Source: Myxococcales bacterium (GTDB lineage Bacteria; Myxococcota_A; UBA9160; SMWR01). From it: 24,753 nt of DNA. Under the pieces are notes generated by a model that ran no database searches, had not been told where the DNA came from, and saw only the letters and a program-made list of their open reading frames with translations. This document shows, in pieces, positions 1 through 6,744 of this stretch. The stretch covers positions 1-24,753 of the forward strand of contig JACZVU010000020.1 in assembly GCA_022572485.1 (NCBI GenBank), given 5' to 3'. Numbering within the stretch: position 1 is the first letter of the stretch; each line of letters begins with the position of its first letter. A program made the position numbers and the translations under genes.

Positions 1-119
1 AGCCGGAACGGAAAGTTCGACACACCGGCCAGCGGAGCGAGCACAAGATTGCTCTCCAAGCGCAATTGGCGGAGTTGGATTGGATGGATGGCGCTGCAGT
101 CGATGGGCGGTTCGGTCAC
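1..119 (-). CDS. dus: tRNA-dihydrouridine synthase, N-terminal fragment (runs off window)
   Basis: Reading the minus strand from a GTG at 119 gives about 39 residues that end at the window edge. They contain LESNLVLAPLAGVSNFPFR, the signature start of the Dus TIM barrel (family pattern roughly N-R-hydrophobic-LAPMAGVTD-x-PFR), which places the FMN near the barrel mouth. Dus enzymes reduce uridines in the tRNA D-loop using NADPH and FMN. The remaining roughly 300 residues, including the catalytic Cys, lie outside. An in-frame TTG at 131 is an alternative start, and neither has a strong ribosome binding site. The gene is divergent from moeA, leaving about 170 bases of shared upstream DNA. The Dus subtype (A, B or C) cannot be told from this piece. 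Confidence 0.82.
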   Translation of the reverse strand, partial: MTEPPIDCSAIHPIQLRQLRLESNLVLAPLAGVSNFPFR

Positions 120-290
120 GCGAAGTCTCAAGATTGTCTTCAGCGATCGGTCACGGCACGGAATCGCCAGAGTGGTGCCTAATGGACACGCAGACTAGCG
201 AGCGAGAGCTGGCGCGTCGAGCGCGAAGAGTCTCGAATTTCAATCAGAAAAAGCGTGAGCGCAGCTGTACTCGGGGGTAAGGTTACTGTC
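120..290. other. divergent intergenic region, dus / moeA
   Basis: This stretch lies between the divergent dus and moeA starts and should hold promoters for both. I see no convincing -10/-35 pair, operator or hairpin. All three forward frames stay open over much of it, as expected from base composition, but none gives a recognisable protein. Confidence 0.4.
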
Positions 291-1550
291 ATGCGTACGG
301 GGATCACACCGGCTGAGGCGCTACAGATCGTCCTCGAGCACGCGCCACTACTCAGCGCGGAGACAATCGCGGTCGCGGACGCCCGTGGCCGGGTGTTCGC
401 CGAGGGCGTCCGCTCGAACCGCCAACTCCCTCCCTCTGACAATTCCGCGATGGACGGCTTCGCGGTCCGCAGCGAAGACCTGGCCTCGGCATCTGCCGAT
501 CATCCGGTCACCCTCGAAGTAATCTGCGAAATTCCCGCCGGCGGATCCGCCGAGCGGACCCTGCGCACGGGTGAGGCCGCTCGGGTCATGACCGGCGCAC
601 CCATTCCGCCAGGCAGCGACGCGGTGGTGAGGCAAGAAGACACCACGCGCGACGGCGACCGGGTGAAGGTTCGTGTCGCTCCCGAGCCTCATACGCACAT
701 CCGTGACGCGGGAGAAGACGTCCGTCTCGGAGATCAGGTGTTCGATCCAGGCACGGTGGTCGGTCCAGCAGAAATCGGGATGCTCGCGTCTCTCGGTCGT
801 AGTGTCATCGCTGTCCATCAGCGCCCTCGTGTTGCCATCCTATCGGGCGGTGACGAACTCGTCGAACCGGACGGTGACACCAGTGGGGGTCGAATCGTAT
901 CGTCGAATTCGTATTCGATCGCTGCGCAATGTCTGGAAGTCGGCGCGGAGCCCATCTATCTAGGTATCGCACGAGACACGCCAGACGACATCGAGAAACA
1001 CTTGAGAGCAGGCCTACGCGCAGACGTGCTCATCAGCTCTGCGGGCATTTCAGTCGGCGACCGGGATTACGTGCGCAGCGTACTCGAAAAACTCGGATGT
1101 TCGCTGCTCTTTTGGGGCGTGAACATGAAACCGGGTTACCCGTTGGCCTTTGGCCACTTCGAAGCCGGCGACGGCCCGCTCGTATTCGGCCTTCCCGGAA
1201 ATCCGGTATCCGCAATGATGACCTTCGAGCAATTCGTCCGGCCCGCGCTGCGCAAGATGGCGGGACGCCGATCACTCTTCCGACCGACGGTCCGCGCGCG
1301 GCTCGCGGAGAGGCTCCAGAAACAGGCCGGTCGACTTCATTTCGTGCGTGTGGACCTCGAACGAGATGGGGATGAGATCGTCGCGCGAAGCACCGGCAAC
1401 CAGAGCTCCGGGGCCTTGCGCTCGATGCTTCTCGCGCGCGGACTGCTGATCTTCCCCGCCGAAGCCAGCGAACTTCGCGAAGGCGACACCGCGATCGTGC
1501 AGATCCTTGATGAGGACTTCCTGGCCGCGCCTACTCCCGCGTTCTCCTGA
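291..1550 (+). CDS. moeA: molybdopterin molybdenumtransferase MoeA
   Basis: The 419-residue product has full MoeA length. MoeA inserts molybdate into adenylylated molybdopterin, the last common step of molybdenum cofactor synthesis, in the cytoplasm. The N-terminal domain carries DNSAMDGFAV. The central molybdopterin-binding domain carries SGGDELVEPDGD, SAGISVGDRDYV, MKPGYPLAF and GLPGNPVSAMM, followed by the C-terminal beta domain (about 330-415). In the usual MKPGKP motif Lys is replaced by Tyr. The ATG at 291 is preferred because GGGGGTAAGG lies about 8 bases upstream; an in-frame GTG at 255 would add 12 residues without a good site. No other cofactor genes are in view. The next gene, serC, follows after 105 bases and is not functionally related. 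Confidence 0.95.
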   Translation: MRTGITPAEALQIVLEHAPLLSAETIAVADARGRVFAEGVRSNRQLPPSDNSAMDGFAVRSEDLASASADHPVTLEVICEIPAGGSAERTLRTGEAARVMTGAPIPPGSDAVVRQEDTTRDGDRVKVRVAPEPHTHIRDAGEDVRLGDQVFDPGTVVGPAEIGMLASLGRSVIAVHQRPRVAILSGGDELVEPDGDTSGGRIVSSNSYSIAAQCLEVGAEPIYLGIARDTPDDIEKHLRAGLRADVLISSAGISVGDRDYVRSVLEKLGCSLLFWGVNMKPGYPLAFGHFEAGDGPLVFGLPGNPVSAMMTFEQFVRPALRKMAGRRSLFRPTVRARLAERLQKQAGRLHFVRVDLERDGDEIVARSTGNQSSGALRSMLLARGLLIFPAEASELREGDTAIVQILDEDFLAAPTPAFS

Positions 1551-1655
1551 GGCGGCAACCTCAAGCGGACAAAGCTCCGGGCCTCACCCAATTTCGCCTA
1601 GACTCCAGGGCCCAGCTGACACGCTTCGAATGGACCACGCACGCAGGGGAACTCA

Positions 1656-2807
1656 ATGAAGCCGAACCGGCGCCCGAAGCGACCACATTTTTCTTCGGGG
1701 CCTTGCGCGAAACGTCCGGGTTGGACGCCGGACATTCTGTCCGGCGCCGAACTGGGACGATCACACCGATCGAAACCCGGCCGGGCAAAACTCCTGGAAG
1801 TCATCGAACGCTCTCGCCGCGTGCTCGGCATCCCCGACGACCATCGCGTCGGGATCGTACCTGCTTCGGCTACGGGCGCTGTGGAAATGGTGCTCTGGTC
1901 GATGCTCGGCGCCCGGGGCGTGGAAATCCTCGCTTGGGAGAGCTTCGGATCGCAATGGGCCGACGATGTCATTGCTCAGCTCGAACTTCACGACGCGAAG
2001 GTGCGGATTGCAGATTATGGTGAACTCCCAGATCTGAATCAGGTCGACTTTGACAACGACGTCGTGTTTACCTGGAACGGGACCACTTCGGGAGTGCGGG
2101 TTCCCAACGGAGATTGGATCCCCGAAGCCCGCTCCGGCTTGACAATCTGCGATGCGGCATCAGCGGTATTTGCGATGGAGCTCCCGTGGGAGAAGCTCGA
2201 CGTAGTTACATGGTCGTGGCAGAAGGCACTGGGCGGCGAAGCGGGGCACGGAATGTTGTCCATTTCGCCCCGAGCGGCCGAGCGGCTCGAGAATTTCAAG
2301 CCGCCGCGGCCTTTGCCCAAGATTTTTCGCCTGACCAAGGCCGGTAGGATCATCGAGGGCATCTTCCGCGGCGACACCATCAACACGCCCTCGATGCTCT
2401 GCGTCGAAGATGCGATCGACGCGCTGCGCTGGGTGGAATCGATTGGCGGGCGCGACGAAGTTCGCAAGCGCTCAGAGACGAATCTCGACGTGATCGCCGA
2501 GTGGGTCGATCGGAGTTCGTGGGCGGGCTTTCTCGCGAGCCGGCCGGAGATCCGCTCGTGCACTTCGGTCTGCCTGCAGATCGTCGACCCGTGGTTTCAC
2601 GCGCTCGAACCGGACGAACAGGTCGCGACAGCCAAGAGCGTCGCGCAAAAATTAGAGGAAGAAGGGATTGCGTTCGACGTGGGCTCTTATCGGGATGCAC
2701 CTCCCGGGCTGCGGATCTGGACCGGAGCGACCGTCGAAAAGAGCGACCTGGAGACTCTGCTTCCGTGGCTCGATTGGGCGTACACAGAACTCAAGGGCCG
2801 CAGCTGA
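1656..2807 (+). CDS. serC: phosphoserine aminotransferase, alpha-proteobacterial type
   Basis: The 383-residue protein is a class V PLP aminotransferase. It converts 3-phosphohydroxypyruvate and glutamate to phosphoserine and 2-oxoglutarate in serine synthesis, and may also act in pyridoxal phosphate synthesis. It starts with [20 protein letters not shown] (Asp166) should contact the PLP ring nitrogen, and [11 protein letters not shown] holds the Schiff-base Lys190. The [10 protein letters not shown] and WSWQK segments match the branch found in alphaproteobacteria and some archaea (TIGR01365-like) rather than the E. coli enzyme. The ATG at 1656 has GGGGA six bases upstream. The usual partner serA is not in the window. 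The gene is convergent with the porin remnant, whose end lies about 20 bases away. Confidence 0.92.
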   Translation: MKPNRRPKRPHFSSGPCAKRPGWTPDILSGAELGRSHRSKPGRAKLLEVIERSRRVLGIPDDHRVGIVPASATGAVEMVLWSMLGARGVEILAWESFGSQWADDVIAQLELHDAKVRIADYGELPDLNQVDFDNDVVFTWNGTTSGVRVPNGDWIPEARSGLTICDAASAVFAMELPWEKLDVVTWSWQKALGGEAGHGMLSISPRAAERLENFKPPRPLPKIFRLTKAGRIIEGIFRGDTINTPSMLCVEDAIDALRWVESIGGRDEVRKRSETNLDVIAEWVDRSSWAGFLASRPEIRSCTSVCLQIVDPWFHALEPDEQVATAKSVAQKLEEEGIAFDVGSYRDAPPGLRIWTGATVEKSDLETLLPWLDWAYTELKGRS

Positions 2808-2827
2808 TCGGAGGGCTTGTGCTTCCA

Positions 2828-3007
2828 TCAGAAGTCGAGCTGAAAACACATCTCCACGATATCCGAATCGCCGTCTACATTCGCGATGATTGATGGGCCA
2901 AGCACGGCCCGATCTCGCAGACTGGAATGTACGTAGTGGAACATCACCCACGCATTCGGGCAGAGATACCCGTTGAGGCCCGCGGTCGATCTACTGGAGA
3001 GCTCGAT
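2828..3007 (-). pseudogene. remnant of a phosphate-selective (OprO/P-type) porin C-terminus
   Basis: This piece is too short for usual ORF calling. The minus strand ending at the TGA at 2828-2830 reads GLNGYLCPNAWVMFHYVHSS, about 14 variable residues, then NVDGDSDIVEMCFQLDF and stop. Porin O/P family proteins end in the same layout: GLNWYLNPN-x(3)-MFNYVHS, a short loop, then GDxDI-x-x-MRFQxDF, with the terminal Phe recognised by the BAM complex. Substitutions at conserved sites (W to G, N to C, R to C) and the lack of any barrel upstream show a decayed fragment. The open frame continues to about 3040 but has no recognisable porin sequence there and no start codon context. The lipoprotein gene ending at 3051 is in a different frame and probably replaced or displaced the rest. 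Confidence 0.65.
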
Positions 3008-3050
3008 CCCCGGCTGGATCGGATCGGCAGGACGGACGGCCCGGGTTGAA

Positions 3051-4037
3051 TCAGCGCCGAGCGGAAGCCGGGGGTGCTGCGGATTCCTGATCCTCGGCCT
3101 TCACGGTGATCTCGAAGATCTGGACCGATGTAGCGCCAAACGGATCCGATACTGCGATTTCGATCGGGTGTACGCCCGTCTGATCGGGCGTCGGCCGCCA
3201 GAAGACCTTGCCGAGCACGGAATCGACCTGCATGCCCCTAGGGCCCGTCTTCAACGAGTAACGCAGGGGCCCGTCATTGTCGGGATCGCGCGCCTGGATC
3301 GCGTAATGGAACCCCTCGTTCGTCCATTTTCCTTCGGGAACCGAAACGATCTCGGGGTGGGAATTTCCGACGCGCACGACGACGCTCGCTAGATCGTCGC
3401 TGTCGGCGATACCATCGCTCGCGACGACGACGACCTGGATTTCATCGCCCTTTACGAGATTGTCGGTCTCGAATGTATCCCCCGTGTCTATTTGCAGCAC
3501 CCCATTGACCCACCAGCGGTAGCTGTATCCGATCGGGTCGCCATCGGGATCGTTGGCCTGGGCGGTCGCCGCCAATTTCTCGCCGGGCAACACTTCGGGT
3601 TGGGGGCGAATCGCGATGCCGACCAACGTAGGACGCCGGTTCCGAACCCGCGCCTCGGCCCGCGCCGTATTGCTCTGGAGCCTTCCATCACTGGCCTTTA
3701 CCGCGACCTCGATCCGGTCACGCTTCGTGACGCCTTTCAATTCGATGGAGGCTTCGCCGGTCGGAACCAAACGACCCGAGATCCGCCACTCGAACCCGAG
3801 CTCGATCGGATCGCCGTCCTGGTCTTCGACGGACACAATCGCGTGAACGCGGTCTCCGTCGATCGGTGCAGCCGGATCCAGACGCACGCTCCGGATCGTG
3901 GGCGCGCGGTTTGCTGTGGGAGTGGCCGCTCGCTCGACCTTCATCGGCATTGCGAGCACAGTCGTCTGGTCGTTTCCCCCACAGGCCGTTCCGCCCGCAA
4001 CGAGAAGCGCTGTCGCAATCCACCCGATGATCCGCAT
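3051..4037 (-). CDS. Ig-like repeat lipoprotein at end of pilin operon
   Basis: The 328-residue protein has a short hydrophobic signal ending in GGTAC|GG, a lipobox-like site with Cys19; Gly at -3 is unusual. Two homologous beta-sandwich repeats follow (about 43-125 and 130-225). Each has a DxDGDPI turn and an aromatic strand (LGFEWRISG, YSYRWWVNG), then ASDG. A C-terminal segment (about 228-318) with YSLKTGPRGM and VFWRPTPDQTG resembles the putative-Ig He_PIG/cadherin-like family. The start has GAGGAGG about 10 bases upstream. It lies 109 bases after the PilX-like gene on the same strand. The family suggests a surface or periplasmic adhesion or scaffold role, but the substrate is unknown. 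Its place in the operon suggests a link to pili; that is inference. Confidence 0.75.
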   Translation of the reverse strand: MRIIGWIATALLVAGGTACGGNDQTTVLAMPMKVERAATPTANRAPTIRSVRLDPAAPIDGDRVHAIVSVEDQDGDPIELGFEWRISGRLVPTGEASIELKGVTKRDRIEVAVKASDGRLQSNTARAEARVRNRRPTLVGIAIRPQPEVLPGEKLAATAQANDPDGDPIGYSYRWWVNGVLQIDTGDTFETDNLVKGDEIQVVVVASDGIADSDDLASVVVRVGNSHPEIVSVPEGKWTNEGFHYAIQARDPDNDGPLRYSLKTGPRGMQVDSVLGKVFWRPTPDQTGVHPIEIAVSDPFGATSVQIFEITVKAEDQESAAPPASARR

Positions 4038-4146
4038 CGGCTCACCCCCTCCTCAATGCGTCAAACACGCTTCTCAAAATCTACGCAGGCGTCGAATCAT
4101 TCGAAGTCAACGGTTGAAGCATCCGGCGCCTTCATACCATCCTGTT

Positions 4147-4617
4147 CTAATTCGCCTCGATCGTGCCACTCGCAAATTGGATCCGTGAAATGGTCCCTCC
4201 GACTGCTTCTCCTTTCACGTTCACCTCCCAGTAGCGAATGGTGAACTTCGGCACGCCGTTTTGCCCGATCTGCATATTCATGCCGGGGAGCGCTCCGGTT
4301 CCGAGATTCGTCGATGAAGCCCCGCCACTCGTATCCAGTGAGTACGTCGGAAGTCCCTGCTCGAACCACGACGCGTCGCCGACCGTAGCTGTGGTAAACG
4401 TCGGATCCTCGTTGGCCCTCAGCGCGTAGAGCGCCGCAGAGACTCCAGCCTCCGCTGCGAAAAACGCGGTCTTCTTGCGCTTCAGGAATCCGGCGACACG
4501 CTGGTCCCGCGTGACGGCTTCGAGGGCCGCAAAACCGATGAGCCCCATCATCGCCATCACGAGCATGACGATGAGCAGGGCCGATCCCCGCTGGTGCTTG
4601 CGCAAATGCATCATCAT
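4147..4617 (-). CDS. PilX-like minor pilin
   Basis: The 156-residue protein has an N-terminal RGSALLIVMLVMAMMGLIGF helix followed by FFAAEAGVSAALYALRANE, the pattern of the PilX N-terminal family. These minor pilins sit with PilV, PilW and PilY1 in the complex that primes the pilus tip. If cleaved after QRG, the mature chain has Leu rather than Glu at position 5, as in other PilX/GspK-like tip subunits. The start ATG overlaps the pilW stop as ATGA with GAGGG just upstream, so translation is probably coupled. Two further in-frame ATGs follow directly. The C-terminal half is beta-rich and not conserved enough to say more. Confidence 0.82.
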   Translation of the reverse strand: MMMHLRKHQRGSALLIVMLVMAMMGLIGFAALEAVTRDQRVAGFLKRKKTAFFAAEAGVSAALYALRANEDPTFTTATVGDASWFEQGLPTYSLDTSGGASSTNLGTGALPGMNMQIGQNGVPKFTIRYWEVNVKGEAVGGTISRIQFASGTIEAN

Positions 4618-5597
4618 GTGCCCTCCACGCGATCGCCGATGTTTCTCATCCGCACAACAGCCGTGTGGACTCGCCGCCGGTAACCATCTTGGACGGTGCC
4701 TGCGTCCCGATTTTCCGTGGCCTGGAAGAAACCCTGGGTGAACCTTTCGTCTTCAGAGCGGGTGCGGACGACCACGTTGAAGCGGACCGAGCGTAGCTTG
4801 CTCGCATCACGCGCCGAGGCGAGGTAGTCGTTGCCAGAAATTCCGTACAGCTCGCCAAAATCGAGATCATTGTTCCCGTTCGAATCCAGAAAATACGCAA
4901 CTTGTAGGTCTTCAACACCGCCCGCCAAGAGGAGGTTGTTGCGGTAGAGCTTATTGGAATCGATGCGGTATTCGATAGCCGGAACCGCGATCAGCGCGGA
5001 GGCACCACCCAAAGGGCCGAGCGCAGCGGTCTTGATCTTGACCGTGATGGAGGGGGTGGCGAGGTTGACATCGGTGACGACCCCGCAGGCGGACCCGCGA
5101 CCCAGATTCATCAGGTCTACGATGATCACACCACCGTTTACACGGAAATCGCTGTCATTGACCCCATTGCCATCGGTGTCGTAGGAGGGGTCCGGCGTGC
5201 CCGGTTCGATCATGAGGGTGTCCAAGTTCAGCAGCGTGTCGGTGCCGCCGGTATTCACCTGGCTCACCCCGCCCTGCACCCGGGCGCCATCGAAGGTTCC
5301 GATCGCGCCCGCGGGATTGATGGCCGTGTAATCGCTGATGTAGAGGAGATCGGGAGCATCGGTGTTGTCGATGCCACAGGCCGCAGCGCTTTCGGGAATC
5401 ATCATCCCCGCGTGCCTCAGGTCGCGCTCAAGAATGCTCGCAATCGCGCGAACGCTCTGCTGTGTATCGACCACGGAATCGATCTTGATGTAGGTCCGAT
5501 TGTTCACCGTGAAGGTCTGCAGCGTGAAAATCATCACGATCGCGGCCAGTACGCTGGCGACCATCAACTCGATAATCGTAAACCCGGAATTCCGCAT
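4614..5597 (-). CDS. pilW: PilW-like minor pilin
   Basis: The 327-residue protein starts MRNSG|FTIIELMVASVLAA, a prepilin peptidase site with a very short five-residue leader and Glu at +5, followed by the hydrophobic pilin helix. Length and the C-terminal block (LRSVRFNVVVRTRSEDERF, then YRRRVHTAVVRMRN) fit PilW, a minor pilin of the tip-priming complex. Asp-rich loops such as DTDGNGVNDSD (about 140-150) and DSNGNNDLDFGE (about 236-248) look like calcium-binding turns. The gene starts six bases after pilV stops and overlaps the PilX-like gene, within one operon. Confidence 0.88.
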   Translation of the reverse strand: MRNSGFTIIELMVASVLAAIVMIFTLQTFTVNNRTYIKIDSVVDTQQSVRAIASILERDLRHAGMMIPESAAACGIDNTDAPDLLYISDYTAINPAGAIGTFDGARVQGGVSQVNTGGTDTLLNLDTLMIEPGTPDPSYDTDGNGVNDSDFRVNGGVIIVDLMNLGRGSACGVVTDVNLATPSITVKIKTAALGPLGGASALIAVPAIEYRIDSNKLYRNNLLLAGGVEDLQVAYFLDSNGNNDLDFGELYGISGNDYLASARDASKLRSVRFNVVVRTRSEDERFTQGFFQATENRDAGTVQDGYRRRVHTAVVRMRNIGDRVEGT

Positions 5598-5603
5598 CTT
5601 CGG

Positions 5604-6047
5604 CTAGACCCCCTCTCGGTTGTACCGAATGCTGGAAAGCGTGATCGATCGGTTTTCGCCGCCCTCCTCGGTCCACGACACCTGCACGTCGATCGCACGC
5701 GTGAAGGTCGGCTGCAGATCCGCCACCTGATAGGAGACGCTGTAGGATCTTTCGGAGCTGGAACCGCCAGCGAGCTGAATGACGTTCTGCTCGACTGGAT
5801 CGGCGATGAACCCGCCGGTGACTCCGATCGTCGCCCAAGCGTCCTGCTGGAGTTGCTCCATCTTGTTTTCGGCGATCGTCGCGGCGTTTGTCATATGCCG
5901 CCCCCGATCGCTTCCATGAATGGCTTGGATCTGCATGGCCGCCAGCGACAACAGACCGAAGGTCAAAATGCCGATGACGATCATCACCTCGAGAATGGTG
6001 AACCCGCCAGCAGCCCGACTGGATCGCGCGGTCGCCGGTTCCATCAT
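5604..6047 (-). CDS. pilV: PilV-like minor pilin
   Basis: The 147-residue product has a class III signal, RAAGG|FTILEVMIVIG, with Glu at +5 and a hydrophobic helix, then LLSLAAMQIQAI as in PilV proteins. The start is placed at the ATG at 6047, which overlaps the fimT-like stop as ATGA and has GGACGGA upstream. A GTG at 6056 and an ATG at 6044 are alternatives. The middle includes NAATIAENKMEQLQQDAW, typical of PilV/GspI (removal of the N-terminal methylated helix leaves a small beta domain). It should join PilW, PilX and the FimT-like pilin under PilY1 at the pilus tip. Confidence 0.87.
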   Translation of the reverse strand: MMEPATARSSRAAGGFTILEVMIVIGILTFGLLSLAAMQIQAIHGSDRGRHMTNAATIAENKMEQLQQDAWATIGVTGGFIADPVEQNVIQLAGGSSSERSYSVSYQVADLQPTFTRAIDVQVSWTEEGGENRSITLSSIRYNREGV

Positions 6048-6742
6048 TCCGTCCACCCCGCACCACCCCAGGCGTGTACGCGCACGCTACCCAGAGGTGC
6101 CAGCGTCACCGCGTAGTCGCGGCCGCCACTCGTGATGTAGAGGCCCGCTCCACCGGTTCCGGTATCGCCGATCGCCCCACAGGTCGTCGTAGTGGGTGCG
6201 AAACCCACCGGAATGCCGTCGGGGCGAAAGAGCACCCAGTTGGTCGGATTGTTACTCGGGTCTGCAACCGTGGTTCCACTGGCTTGAGGCGGGCTGAAAG
6301 TCGCACCGCCCGTGTCGCTCGGCACCCTGACGGTCGCCTCCGATACCCCTAAATCGATTTGATTCGGAAGAGAAATCGTCTCTCGATCCTCAGCTGCATC
6401 GATGTGACAATTCGCAGTGGCGGGGGAGCCGTCATCTAGGATCATCATGGGAACCGTGGCACCCGTTGAATCAACGAGGACGGTTCCGGCCGGATCCGCC
6501 GTTCCCAGCGGGCCAAAAAACACGATCTGATAATTGCCGGTTCGAATCGCCTGGCTGCGCGCGATCTGGAACATGTTGGCGAAGTCACGCGCGAAGCCCT
6601 GCAGGCGGCGCCGTTCGAGCATGTCCTGGATGGAGGGGATCGCGACCGCCGCCAATGCCGCCATGATCCCCATCACGACGACCACCTCGATCAAGCTGAA
6701 TCCGGCTCGAGGGTTCCTCGAAACCCGCTTCGAAAGCCCCAT
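6044..6742 (-). CDS. FimT/FimU/GspH-type pseudopilin
   Basis: The 232-residue protein has the prepilin site NPRAG|FSLIEVVVVMGIMAA (Gly14, Phe15, Glu19) and the GspH/FimT signature after the helix: FANMFQIARSQAIRTGNYQIVFF. The C-terminal part includes WVLFRPDGIP and the run VRVHAWGGAGW, common in this family. It belongs to the minor pilin set that starts pilus assembly. FimT relatives in some bacteria bind DNA during uptake, but nothing here shows that. The ATG lies two bases after the pilY1 stop with GGGAG about 10 bases upstream. It overlaps pilV at its 3' end. Confidence 0.88.
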   Translation of the reverse strand: MGLSKRVSRNPRAGFSLIEVVVVMGIMAALAAVAIPSIQDMLERRRLQGFARDFANMFQIARSQAIRTGNYQIVFFGPLGTADPAGTVLVDSTGATVPMMILDDGSPATANCHIDAAEDRETISLPNQIDLGVSEATVRVPSDTGGATFSPPQASGTTVADPSNNPTNWVLFRPDGIPVGFAPTTTTCGAIGDTGTGGAGLYITSGGRDYAVTLAPLGSVRVHAWGGAGWTE

Positions 6743-6744
6743 CG

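Noticed and set aside
3..182. Plus-strand gene tail ahead of moeA
   Set aside because: The three open forward frames show no family motif, while the minus strand clearly encodes the start of a Dus protein.
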